Made by a program: the position numbers and the translations under genes. Under the pieces are notes generated by a model, which ran no database searches, was not told where the DNA came from, and worked only from the letters and a program-made list of their open reading frames with translations. A DNA stretch of 64,000 bases from Synechococcus sp. LTW-R (GTDB lineage: Bacteria > Cyanobacteriota > Cyanobacteriia > PCC-6307 > Cyanobiaceae): positions 1,302,001 through 1,366,000 of the forward strand of contig NZ_CP059060.1 in NCBI RefSeq assembly GCF_014217875.1, written 5' to 3'. Below, one piece after another: positions 19,076-27,640 of this stretch (positions are counted from its first letter, which is position 1; every line of letters starts with the position of its first letter).

Positions 19076-19166
19076 GATCGCCTCCAGCGCAGTGTCGATC
19101 TAGGCATCACTGAACGGTGGCGGCGAAAACCCGAGAGCACCCGCTAGCACTGCGGCATTGGAATTG
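19076..19166 (+). pseudogene. Degraded PLD 3'-end copy (fossil junction)
   Basis: By hand alignment 74 of 91 bases match the last part of the PLD gene (from GATCGCCTC to GGAATTG, matching 15349 onward), without gaps. It is the most diverged copy in the array and marks an old boundary between the beta-barrel segment and the next one. The frame has changes that remove the coding function. Confidence 0.75.
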
Positions 19167-19432
19167 ATTGTGAGTAAGCCGGAAGGGTCTCGAGCTCCGG
19201 GCAGGCTTAAACTATGGCTATGCCATAGAATATCCGAACGAATAAGTCCCTTCCATGAAAAACAAGAGACTATGGAGGAGATTTTCATACTCGCAAATGA
19301 CGGCGTCCACCCACTGAGCTTGGGTATAGGCGTTAGCCATGAGTTTTTTCGCCGCATCAGAGTAGGACAACTACAGTAGCGAACAATCATTCAAAGTCAG
19401 AGAATGATAGGACTACCGAACCTTCGCGATTA

Positions 19433-19966
19433 TCAGCCATCAGCCCAACTAGCCACACAAACGTCAACACTTGATTCATCTAGGAGTTCGACAGGGAAGT
19501 CACACCACCAAGCAACAAAGCCTTTATCTCCGATTTGACCATGCGGAGTCATACTGTGATAGCCACTATTGCTGCGATCACTTGTCAGCGAATATCCAGT
19601 ACAGTGATCGATGATTATCACCTGAGACCACTTAGACTTCATTTCTTCTAGATACTTGAGCTGCTCTTCATCGTCCTCATACTCAATCTGCTCCTCATAC
19701 CATTTTTCGATAGGGGTATGGTCAAGAGAGTACTTGTCTACCATTCTTTGAGAGACGAAAACCGTTCCAAAGTGCTCTGTATCTTCAAAGTAATAGCCAC
19801 TTTCGTGACGTCGATACACATCAGTGAATTCGAGAACCTCGTCGATTCCACCATCCCAAACCACTACTTCAACAGGCTTTCCTGTGAGGTTATTAGATGA
19901 ACGATCATCATCGGATAAGCCGAGTCGATCAGCGGCAGCCGCCATTCGCTTGATTAAGTCACTCAA
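19433..19966 (-). CDS. Hypothetical acidic protein
   Basis: 177 aa, soluble, acidic and rich in aromatic residues (ESGYYFEDTEHFGTVFVSQR, then WYEEQIEYEDDEEQLKYLEE). No signal peptide or membrane segment and no domain I recognise. An N-terminal amphipathic helix (IKRMAAAADRLGLSDDDR) precedes a beta-rich body. It lies first in segment 2, transcribed toward the left end. AT-richer than the flanking core genes, as expected of cargo. Confidence 0.6.
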   Translation of the reverse strand: MSDLIKRMAAAADRLGLSDDDRSSNNLTGKPVEVVVWDGGIDEVLEFTDVYRRHESGYYFEDTEHFGTVFVSQRMVDKYSLDHTPIEKWYEEQIEYEDDEEQLKYLEEMKSKWSQVIIIDHCTGYSLTSDRSNSGYHSMTPHGQIGDKGFVAWWCDFPVELLDESSVDVCVASWADG

Positions 19967-20031
19967 ACCACAAACCTCTCAAGAAGAACTGATACATCTT
20001 GCTCAGTGAGTTCATGCAGTAGCGATTCGAA

Positions 20032-20397
20032 TCAAGCCTCATCACCGGAAGAGCCCACCGGAATCAGTCGGATTGACTTCCTGCCCAATTTGATTTCAAA
20101 GTCGTCGCCTGGTTTCAGATCAAGCATGGCGGTGTATGCCTTGCCGACCATGAGGTTGCCGTTGAACTGAACTTTTGATGTGTAGGAAAGCTTCCTGCCA
20201 CCCTTCCCAACACCCTTGCCTCCAGCACCGAGGTCGATGCCCTTCGCATTCAGGAGTGCCTCATAGAAGGCAGTGAAATTCACACGGTCAGAACCGTCCT
20301 TCTTCTTGGAGACGTATCCACATGCGGTTGCCAGCTCCGTCTTTGGAGCATCACCCATCTCCTTGACCTTGGCGAGCAGCTCTTGTCCGGTCAGCAT
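20032..20397 (-). CDS. Cyanobacterial AbrB-family transcriptional regulator, copy 1
   Basis: 121 aa cyAbrB protein: GQELLAKVKEMGDAPKTELA, CGYVSKKKDGSDRVNFTAFY, then the C-terminal AbrB/SpoVT swapped-hairpin domain (GNLMVGKAYTAMLDLKPGDD, FEIKLGRKSIRLIPVG). cyAbrB proteins are DNA-binding regulators of carbon/nitrogen and stress genes in cyanobacteria. This one is carried inside an integrative segment, and a close relative sits at the equivalent place in segment 3 (34108), so it may regulate the element itself. Confidence 0.88.
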   Translation of the reverse strand: MLTGQELLAKVKEMGDAPKTELATACGYVSKKKDGSDRVNFTAFYEALLNAKGIDLGAGGKGVGKGGRKLSYTSKVQFNGNLMVGKAYTAMLDLKPGDDFEIKLGRKSIRLIPVGSSGDEA

Positions 20398-20476
20398 GGG
20401 CTTGGGTCATTTATGACCACAACATATCAAAGATACTGTGGGGGATCAAGAAAGAGTGAGGGGTTAGAAGATATTC

Positions 20477-20902
20477 CTACTTATAAGACGACATCCCAGC
20501 ATAGTTAACATCTCTGGTCGGTCCCATGAACCAGATCCACAGCACCAGTGAACCAAAAGGTACGAATACAAGGAGAAGCCAGACTGTAGAGCGTGCGGTA
20601 TCCCTTAGCCTTCTAACAGCCAGTGCAATCCTGGGAAGCATTGTAAGAAGCAAGAGAATGACGAACAGAAAGGATGAACTCTTCTCCATCAAAGAAGCAA
20701 CATCTGTAAAGAGCGCGAGATTCGGATTGGCTCCTTCAGCTTTCAAGGAAGAAAGGGATAGATGATCAAATGCAGATACCGACAATAGAAGAATCAGCAG
20801 AATCAAGCAGTCCCAAAAGACGAACCACCAGAACTGGTTTCTTCCGCTTCGTCCTTTGAAGTCAAAAGACTTACGCCATCCTTCAAAGTAATACCTAATC
20901 AT
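20477..20902 (-). CDS. DUF805 membrane protein
   Basis: 141 aa from an internal ATG (IRYYFEGWRKSFDFKGRSGR), the conserved DUF805 opening, followed by NQFWWFVFW and three to four membrane helices. The closing WFMGPT is also typical. An upstream extension of the frame gives a further 49 residues but no conserved sequence. The function of DUF805 is unknown; it is a common inner-membrane family. Confidence 0.8.
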   Translation of the reverse strand: MIRYYFEGWRKSFDFKGRSGRNQFWWFVFWDCLILLILLLSVSAFDHLSLSSLKAEGANPNLALFTDVASLMEKSSSFLFVILLLLTMLPRIALAVRRLRDTARSTVWLLLVFVPFGSLVLWIWFMGPTRDVNYAGMSSYK

Positions 20903-21033
20903 GCGCTCGGATTTTCTAAGTTGCAGTATCGCAAGACCCTTGTGTTGATTCAACCAAAAGAAAGAACTCGCTACAAAGCAGGGCAAGAATATCGCACACG
21001 TGATAAGATTAGCTCTCAAGAGTAGTCGCACGC

Positions 21034-23037
21034 ATGAAAGCACCGGCACTTATAAGGCTGGCTTGTATAGCTTGTGCTGGCATGTTGACTGCTAGCCCTG
21101 CGTATTCAACAGCTTCAAGCCCAAAGGCGACAATCAAGACAGAAGATGTTGGTAAAACACGAAAGAAGTCAACTGAAGAGGAGACCAAGAAGGCGAAAAG
21201 CTATGTAAGTGATGTCAATATGATGATCCTCTTTCTTTGGAAGAATTCGCGCTTTAAGGATCAGCCAATTCCTCGTGGAGTCATGAGTGACAACGAAGAT
21301 GGTCGCTACAACTTTTCTTATTATGGGAAGTCTGCATCATCCTTTTATACGGTAGACAGCAAAGGGAGGCTTACGACAAAAGGGACGACGGAAACAAGCG
21401 ATCTTACAAACACCTCGGAGAAGTATGCTGTCGCTATCAATATATTATGTGAGATCACTCAGGCAGACTGCGCTGAACTTACAAAAGAAATCACCTCTTC
21501 ATTTCAGGATATAGTCTCAGAATCCATAGCCGAGCATAATAAAGACCAATGGCGAGAGGCTATTGAACAAAACTCAGCACTCTCTGCACTAGTAGGAGAA
21601 GCACGAAGACTAGAAAAGTCAGGGAAGCTGGTCGAGGCAATAACCAACTACACCAAGGCATTAGAGATAGATCCAGATAATCCTTACAACCTCAATAGCA
21701 GAGGGGTTGTTCTTTCACGGAGTGGTGATCCAAAGAATGCAATAAAAGACTTCAATAAAGCACTTGAGATTGCTCCAGGGGACACCCTTATCTTGATGAA
21801 TAGAGCGTTGGCTTGGGATAGGTTATTCAACTATAGAGAGGCGATTAGGGATTTAGACAAGCTCTTAGAGGTCAACCCTGAAGATGCACAAGCTTTGGCA
21901 TATCGAGCCTCTCTGTACCTAAAGGTTGGCGAGATAGATAGAGCTTTTTTAGACTTTAAGAGGGCGAGACGGCTTGAGAATGTAGAGGCATACTATAAGT
22001 TGTATGACTACATTGATTCCCTTACAGACACCTCTCAAAAGCAAAGACTCTTATCCAAGATAATTCGTGATTCACCAGAGGAAACCCCTGCCTACTTTGA
22101 CAGAGGGAATCTCCATTACCAAAAAGGTGACTATAAGAGTGCTCATAGAGACTTTAAGCAGGTCACTCTGGCTGCGTCAAAGTTTGCCCCTGGATTCATG
22201 ATGCTTGGGATGGCTTCGCACAGTCTTGGAGACACAAAGAACGCACTGGTTAACCTTGCCAAAGCCGTAAGGATCAAGCCAGACTATGCAGACGCGATCA
22301 ACAATAAAGGCATTGTATATATGGCTCTTGGCGATTACAAGGCTGCAATCTTAGAGTTCACAACTGCAATTGAAATCAATCCTGATGACAGCGCATACTA
22401 CCGAAACCGTTGTGATACCTACCTTTTAATATCAGAGCATGAGAAGTCTATTGCTGACTGCTCGAAAGCAATCTCTATCGATGGCGATCAGTCTGGTCCG
22501 TATCTTGCCAGAGGTAGGGCGCAGCTTGCCCTTGGTAATCATAGAGATGCCAAAAAGGATATAGACAGATCTATAGAGAATGGCAATGAGACGCTGGAAG
22601 TATTCTACTGGAGTGGAATAACTGAATACCAATTAAAAGACTATAAGAAAGCTATCCGACGCATGCATCAAGTCCTTCGTCTTAACCCACGTGCTGATGG
22701 TGCATTAGTTGCTCGTGCTCAGTCCTGGCTCCAGCTTAAAAAGCTTGATTATGCACTAGAGGACCTAAGACAGGCGATAAAGGTGAATCCTCAGAGTCAT
22801 TACGCTTATGCAAATGAAGGGTATATACTAAAACAACTGAATAGATTCGAAGATTCAATCCTCTCTTACGACAAAGCCATCAAGATTGCTCCCCGGCATG
22901 CAGATTCCTACACTGGCAGGGGCGCTTCAAAATATGAACTCAGTCAAACAGAGTCAGCCTGCAAAGATTGGCAGATTGCCAATAGTCTTGGCAGCAACGA
23001 GGCTAGCGGATTATACGAGAAGTACTGCTCTAAGTAG
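21034..23037 (+). CDS. Secreted tetratricopeptide-repeat protein
   Basis: 667 aa with a signal peptide (ALIRLACIACAGMLTASPAY) and, from about residue 190 to the end, about thirteen TPR units with the usual A/G-Y-A/P spacing (AITNYTKALEIDPDNPYNLN; AILEFTTAIEINPDDSAYYR; SILSYDKAIKIAPRHADSYT). Residues 50-180 form a non-repeat N-terminal domain without a recognised family. TPRs are protein-binding scaffolds; partner unknown. The gene diverges from the DUF805 gene and its base composition is lower in GC than the core. Confidence 0.85.
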   Translation: MKAPALIRLACIACAGMLTASPAYSTASSPKATIKTEDVGKTRKKSTEEETKKAKSYVSDVNMMILFLWKNSRFKDQPIPRGVMSDNEDGRYNFSYYGKSASSFYTVDSKGRLTTKGTTETSDLTNTSEKYAVAINILCEITQADCAELTKEITSSFQDIVSESIAEHNKDQWREAIEQNSALSALVGEARRLEKSGKLVEAITNYTKALEIDPDNPYNLNSRGVVLSRSGDPKNAIKDFNKALEIAPGDTLILMNRALAWDRLFNYREAIRDLDKLLEVNPEDAQALAYRASLYLKVGEIDRAFLDFKRARRLENVEAYYKLYDYIDSLTDTSQKQRLLSKIIRDSPEETPAYFDRGNLHYQKGDYKSAHRDFKQVTLAASKFAPGFMMLGMASHSLGDTKNALVNLAKAVRIKPDYADAINNKGIVYMALGDYKAAILEFTTAIEINPDDSAYYRNRCDTYLLISEHEKSIADCSKAISIDGDQSGPYLARGRAQLALGNHRDAKKDIDRSIENGNETLEVFYWSGITEYQLKDYKKAIRRMHQVLRLNPRADGALVARAQSWLQLKKLDYALEDLRQAIKVNPQSHYAYANEGYILKQLNRFEDSILSYDKAIKIAPRHADSYTGRGASKYELSQTESACKDWQIANSLGSNEASGLYEKYCSK

Positions 23038-23069
23038 ATCACAACCACGCACTGTCTGTGCTCAAAGCA

Positions 23070-23528
23070 ATGTACACGGTTAACTTAAGAAACCGGATCT
23101 GCTCTCGTGCATTTCTTGGGTTAGCCTTACTCTTCTCAGTAACGTCATTACCACCATCTTCTATAGCATCTCTTCCCCCTCTCATCCTCGACTCATTATC
23201 CTGGCGTGATCTGCCTATCGGATGTAGCCTTTACTTCTACCAGAAAAGCCTCAACAGCCCACTTCTTTGGACATACTATTCCCCTAGCACCAAAGGCAAT
23301 ACTTTATTACTTCTCAATGTAAATGGTATCCCCACACAAGCAGACATCTTTTCTTATTCGAATCTTCAGCTTAAAGCACGTTTTGACGACTATTCTCTTG
23401 TTTTGTCCACTCCTCAATGGGTTCGGATAGGGTATGAGTTGCAGAAGTCAAAAGGTCGTCTATCGATCTTTGATAAGACAGGGAAGATGATTCTCTCTCT
23501 TGCTGGTTCCGCAGAGCGGGGATGCTAG
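23070..23528 (+). CDS. Hypothetical secreted protein
   Basis: 152 aa from ATG 23070, with a probable signal peptide (RAFLGLALLFSVTSLPPSSI). The body is short beta strands (CSLYFYQKSLNSPLLWTYYS, then WVRIGYELQKSKGRLSIFDK). It starts 33 bp after the TPR gene on the same strand, so the two are probably co-expressed and both exported. A GTG four codons upstream is an alternative start. No recognised family. Confidence 0.6.
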   Translation: MYTVNLRNRICSRAFLGLALLFSVTSLPPSSIASLPPLILDSLSWRDLPIGCSLYFYQKSLNSPLLWTYYSPSTKGNTLLLLNVNGIPTQADIFSYSNLQLKARFDDYSLVLSTPQWVRIGYELQKSKGRLSIFDKTGKMILSLAGSAERGC

Positions 23529-23668
23529 TACTTGTTAAGCAGATACTTCCTCTAGAATTAGAATATCAACTTATTTCGTAGAACCTAAGTCTGCAACGTC
23601 ATTGGCTCAAGCAAGCTGATGTTCAAATGTACCCTACAATAGAACGAATCAATGCTTGGATAGCATTT

Positions 23669-24499
23669 CTATTGTTGCGTGTCAGCTCTCTTTTCTTTTA
23701 CAGCCTGTTCAATATTCCACTTGTCGAACAACTCTGACTCTTCGCGTTTCCCTCTTGGGATAGAAAAGACAGTCTGGTAGTAGACCACGCAAAGACTAAT
23801 CCCAAGCAGGAAATACCACCAAGGTGCAGCCGCTATCGTTAGTAATACGCCAATAGTAATCGTGGGCAAGTAAACCAGTAAACCGCCTCCCCTAACGGCA
23901 AACCCCATGGAGAATACAGATATAGGAAAGAGCAATAAGAGTAAAAGCTTCAGTGGATCACCTAGCACCATCGCATAGTAAAGCGGTAGAGCAATTGAAG
24001 CTAAAGCCAACAGTGTACTTGATATATTGACTATAAGTTCTCGCCTTGACGTCCGTATCTTTAGACGAAGTAGATATTCCACCTTGGCATCAAGGGGCGA
24101 ATCCTGTCCAGGGGGATGCTCCTCTGCATTAGCCCCCTTATGTGTTCCCTTAATTGCTGCTAGTAATCCCGTAATCCAGGCAATGTTGGAGAACGCAAGT
24201 GAAACCGCATCTCCCGTACCTGCATCCCCAACTGTGATTGAGACCAATCCTCCTTTGTCGATGATCCAGTTGCCCAGCAGAAGAAGTCCTATCCCTACCA
24301 GTGATGTAAACACCTTTGTAAGAAGTTGCCGATGCTCCTTTCCAGGATTTCCCCACACGCCAATGATGACTCCTATTGAAGTCATCGAGAGTAAATACCC
24401 TAAAAAACTAACCAGCCCAAATGGAAATCCTGAAAAAGAAAGGAGAATAGAGACAGTCAGCAGCGCCAGGTTTATTAAAGAAAAAGCAGCTTCAATCAT
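23669..24499 (-). CDS. Hypothetical multi-pass membrane protein
   Basis: 276 aa with about eight hydrophobic helices in two groups (N-terminal NLALLTVSILLSFSGFPFGL; C-terminal WWYFLLGISLCVVYYQTVF) separated by a soluble loop around residues 118-140 (KGANAEEHPPGQD) and ending in a charged tail (EKRADTQQ). No recognised family or transport motif. Convergent with the preceding secreted-protein gene. Confidence 0.6.
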   Translation of the reverse strand: MIEAAFSLINLALLTVSILLSFSGFPFGLVSFLGYLLSMTSIGVIIGVWGNPGKEHRQLLTKVFTSLVGIGLLLLGNWIIDKGGLVSITVGDAGTGDAVSLAFSNIAWITGLLAAIKGTHKGANAEEHPPGQDSPLDAKVEYLLRLKIRTSRRELIVNISSTLLALASIALPLYYAMVLGDPLKLLLLLLFPISVFSMGFAVRGGGLLVYLPTITIGVLLTIAAAPWWYFLLGISLCVVYYQTVFSIPRGKREESELFDKWNIEQAVKEKRADTQQ

Positions 24500-24540
24500 A
24501 GTTTTCAGGCGTGATTGACCATGGGTTGACCATTTACCTC

Positions 24541-24750
24541 TTAGTCTTCACCTTTCCAATTCTCAATGAACTCTTTTAGGTCCTCGTCGTCATCCCATCC
24601 TGTTTCTTCAATCAGTTGTTCAATAGTAAGAGTGTTAAACCATGCTCTGCGTTCTTCGACCGTCATATCTCCCGGCTCTTCTCCATCATGGAGCAAATGC
24701 TCATACTCATTTGTCAAGCATTTAACAAGTAGTTCCTTGCTGTAGTTCAT
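24541..24750 (-). CDS. Small acidic protein, FIExW family member 1
   Basis: 69 aa, acidic and probably all helical, ending DLKEFIENWKGED. It has the same plan as the 76-aa protein at 24844: basic N-terminal helix (KELLVKCLTNEYEHLL), acidic middle, then a closing FIExW helix. The resemblance argues that both are real genes. Function unknown. Confidence 0.55.
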   Translation of the reverse strand: MNYSKELLVKCLTNEYEHLLHDGEEPGDMTVEERRAWFNTLTIEQLIEETGWDDDEDLKEFIENWKGED

Positions 24751-24843
24751 GCATCACACCATATAACAAGAATAAGCTAAGGCTTCGCTTCTCTGTTGGC
24801 AACCCCATTGGAATCCTTGTGGCTTCAGAGCTGATCAGTAGAT

Positions 24844-25074
24844 CTATAACCACTCTTCAATAAACTCTGATAGCGCTCGAGGATCTGTAACGCCAGCTTC
24901 CCTCCATAAATCAGCGTTGCCTAGCTTCTGAAGGTTCGCGCTGTATCCAGCTTTTATTATTTCAGCCTCATGTTCCCAGGATGCGTCCTCCTCTGGCAGA
25001 GGGGCACCCATATCCTCGTCACCTCGCTGATTAACCAACGCTCTGATCAAGTGCTCTCGTTGGATGCTGTCCAC
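24844..25074 (-). CDS. Small acidic protein, FIExW family member 2
   Basis: 76 aa, ending ALSEFIEEWL. The opening REHLIRALVNQRGDED and close parallel the protein at 24541, 94 bp downstream on the same strand. No membrane segment or known motif. Probably a diverged tandem duplicate. Confidence 0.55.
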   Translation of the reverse strand: MDSIQREHLIRALVNQRGDEDMGAPLPEEDASWEHEAEIIKAGYSANLQKLGNADLWREAGVTDPRALSEFIEEWL

Positions 25075-25444
25075 ATCTACTCAACAACTCCTTGTAATAC
25101 TAGATTGGTCATGCCAGCAATAAACAGAGACATTTACATAAGCCGATCACAAGCGAAACTACATAGACCACAATACTCATAAAAACAATCCAGAAAATAG
25201 CCTTTCTCGCTGCAGCAATCGCAAGCTAAGCCTTCACTAGGTCAACAGATGACATCGGAGCCATCAAGCTATATATTTTATAAATAATAACTGAAACCAA
25301 CTTCAAGTCTCTAGCAGAGGCAAGAGATGCGAGCTTGTCATTAATCCCTCACCCCCCAATGCCATCAAGGCAAACAAGGGACTCGGTGTACCAAGAGATA
25401 CTTCTTAAATCTCGAAAAGACCGCATAAAAAACCAGTGATATCA
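25075..25444. other. AT-rich intergenic stretch in segment 2
   Basis: I see no coding frame of convincing composition, terminator or tandem repeat here. It is the divergent region between the FIExW pair and the HUH-like gene and must hold both promoters. Confidence 0.5.
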
Positions 25445-26116
25445 ATGAGTTACCCCAAATTAGCTAAGACGAATCACCAGATCGGAACCGAGCGAGAAGG
25501 AGTTCATTCACGACCAACGGGAGTGAATCGTTCTGATCACTCAAGGACACTCCTGAACCAGAGACTCCAGAGGATCCATCAGAAGACCAGATCACAACCA
25601 AAGGTCTTCAAGGAACTCATCAGAGACCAATGGGAGAACAACTTCCAACCCATGTGGTTCATCACTTTGCTTTGGAACGATCTACCAACTCGATCTGAGA
25701 CTGTCATCAGTCACTCCAAACACTTCAGGAACGTGTTCTTGACCTCGCTCTTGAAGCAACGCCTCAAGAAACTTCCAGAACCACCCTTAAGACCTCAGCT
25801 GGTGTTCTTCCATGAACGCAAACCAGTGGTCCGTCATGGTCGTCAGATCCTTGCCTTCCATACTCATCTCCATCTGGGTGCTTTACCTGACCCTCTGAAC
25901 GACCTCTGGTACATCGACAACCTGGTCCACCAAAAGGTCCGTCCAAGGGTCCAGAAACTCCTCAAGACCACCTCAGAGGAGAACAGGGGTGTGGTGATCA
26001 AACCCTGGGTCTGGGAGCATCACGCGTCCTACAACCTGAAGGACTACTACTCCTACAGACACCATCAGGATCCAGACCTCGTTCTTGATTACCAGAATTC
26101 AGACCTGTTGTTCTAA
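25445..26116 (+). CDS. HUH-like endonuclease / Rep candidate
   Basis: 223 aa. Three blocks resemble the order of motifs in HUH replication initiators and relaxases: WFITLLWNDLPT at about 71-82 (motif 1-like strand), FHTHLHLG at 138-145 (metal-binding H-U-H), and YNLKDYYSY at 196-204 (candidate catalytic tyrosine near lysine). The protein is basic, with an N-terminal tail of about 50 residues. If right, it would nick single-stranded DNA during element replication or transfer. I do not recognise the exact family; motif spacing is the whole argument. The GTG at 25436 is an alternative start. Confidence 0.5.
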   Translation: MSYPKLAKTNHQIGTEREGVHSRPTGVNRSDHSRTLLNQRLQRIHQKTRSQPKVFKELIRDQWENNFQPMWFITLLWNDLPTRSETVISHSKHFRNVFLTSLLKQRLKKLPEPPLRPQLVFFHERKPVVRHGRQILAFHTHLHLGALPDPLNDLWYIDNLVHQKVRPRVQKLLKTTSEENRGVVIKPWVWEHHASYNLKDYYSYRHHQDPDLVLDYQNSDLLF

Positions 26117-26336
26117 AGAGGATAAATAGAACTATCAAGCAACAGGAATCCTCGTACAAGTAAATGCCAGAAACGAACCAGAGGTGTATCAGCTTATTCT
26201 TCGGTAAACGCAATCAGAGTACACTCAGAAAACTAGACTCTTTATCAATAAAGCTAAGGAGGTCGAGAACAGGAACTATAGACTTCCTAATTACTCATTA
26301 CGAGTGGTTCCGGCACAACCATAGCGAGGTAGTCGA

Positions 26337-26495
26337 ATGAATATTTCGATACAACTAGGGAGAGTCGAATATGAGATGCTCAAAGAGTTGCAGCTGAAGG
26401 ACAGTCGGTACAGAAAAGGGCTATCAAAAAAGATAGCCCTAGACATCAACAGCGACTACAGCTCATTCAAGCTAAGAAAGGGAAAGCGAGAATGA
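26337..26495 (+). CDS. Small basic peptide
   Basis: 52 aa, lysine/arginine-rich (RKGLSKKIALDINSDYSSFK), starting at an ATG 220 bp after the HUH-like gene on the same strand. Size and charge fit a small DNA-binding or accessory protein, but there is no homology to cite. Reality is uncertain. Confidence 0.3.
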   Translation: MNISIQLGRVEYEMLKELQLKDSRYRKGLSKKIALDINSDYSSFKLRKGKRE

Positions 26496-26514
26496 CTAAA
26501 TGAAATTACACTTA

Positions 26515-27084
26515 TCAGAGATCTTCAAGTGACTTATCCATAAAGGCAACAAATTCACTCTGTCTGCCAGAAGCCGCCAGTTGCAATGCTTCCCTAAATT
26601 GTCGCTGTTCAATAAGATTGCGGCAGTCTTGAACCTTAGCTACGCTCTTGATCAAGCCTTGGCAAGCTTCCACAATCTCTTCAATACAATTGAAATAGCC
26701 GAGCGGATCAAATACTCCTCTGACATCACTAGAGATTGCGCGCTGAGTGCTATAAGGCTTTCTAAAGCAACACTGCTTTTCAAGGCGATCGATAAAACCG
26801 CTTACCCTATTGGTTACGGTATTCTCATTAAATTTACTAAATTTTCCAAGGGAACAAGAAAACTCTCTTGAATCCAAGAAAGCCTGCTTAGCAACAGCAT
26901 ATGCCGTCTCATATTCTTTTCTTCGATTCGAGGCTACATAGGTTCGAATCATCTGAATGGCAAGGTCAAAATCACGACTTTCCAGGCAAACAAAGTCTTC
27001 CAGGATCGCCTGTTTTTGAGACCAACTTGCAGGATTATCGATAATGTCAGCAAAGACATTCTGAGCATTGTCAACTAGGTACAT
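26515..27084 (-). CDS. Hypothetical helical protein
   Basis: 189 aa, almost entirely helical, without signal or membrane segments. It begins YLVDNAQNVFADIIDNPASW and ends SEFVAFMDKSLEDL; cysteines occur in pairs (CSLG, QCCF). No recognised domain. The next small gene (27137) is on the same strand 52 bp upstream, so they may form a two-gene unit between the HUH-like gene and the integrase. Confidence 0.55.
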   Translation of the reverse strand: MYLVDNAQNVFADIIDNPASWSQKQAILEDFVCLESRDFDLAIQMIRTYVASNRRKEYETAYAVAKQAFLDSREFSCSLGKFSKFNENTVTNRVSGFIDRLEKQCCFRKPYSTQRAISSDVRGVFDPLGYFNCIEEIVEACQGLIKSVAKVQDCRNLIEQRQFREALQLAASGRQSEFVAFMDKSLEDL

Positions 27085-27136
27085 AAGCAGTTTTCGGGTA
27101 ATTTGGCAGACACATCAAGAGTCGAGAAGCGGAGAC

Positions 27137-27373
27137 TCAGCTCTCTTTCCATTCAAGATAATCATCGAAATCAATTCCAGCGCGGTGAAGGATAGACTCC
27201 TCAAATGCATTAATGTCGTCATCACGCAAAAGGTTCATGTCCATTAAGCGGTACATCGCCTTACGCGTTTCAACAATTGCGAAGAAAAGCTTTTCTTGGT
27301 TCACGATGAAAGAAGTAATTAGCTCTAGAAGGGCAGGGAGAAAATCCCGCTTGACTTGATCCCTTTCGGGCAA
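27137..27373 (-). CDS. Hypothetical small protein
   Basis: 78 aa, helical, with a hydrophobic face (FLPALLELITSFIVNQEKLF) and an acidic C-terminus (AGIDFDDYLEWKES). Same strand as the 189-aa protein downstream; possibly a pair. No family recognised. Confidence 0.5.
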   Translation of the reverse strand: MPERDQVKRDFLPALLELITSFIVNQEKLFFAIVETRKAMYRLMDMNLLRDDDINAFEESILHRAGIDFDDYLEWKES

Positions 27374-27640
27374 GATGTATTAGGTAGATTTCGCAGAGAG
27401 GGTTGCTCAATTCACCCCGTTTCGATGAGACAATTATAAGGCTGCACAAGCACCCCAGAAGCGCCTCTGTGCCAGTTCTTTTGTGCCCGAATGGCGCCAG
27501 GATTTAACCCCTAAGAACGCAGGCTGTACAGGGGTTTTCAGCGGTCATTTCTGGGCAACGTAAAACCTAGAAAAATTGGCACAAGGGGCGTCTCAAGCGC
27601 ACGAACATGAACGAAGCCGATGAACTCTGAATATCAGCAT

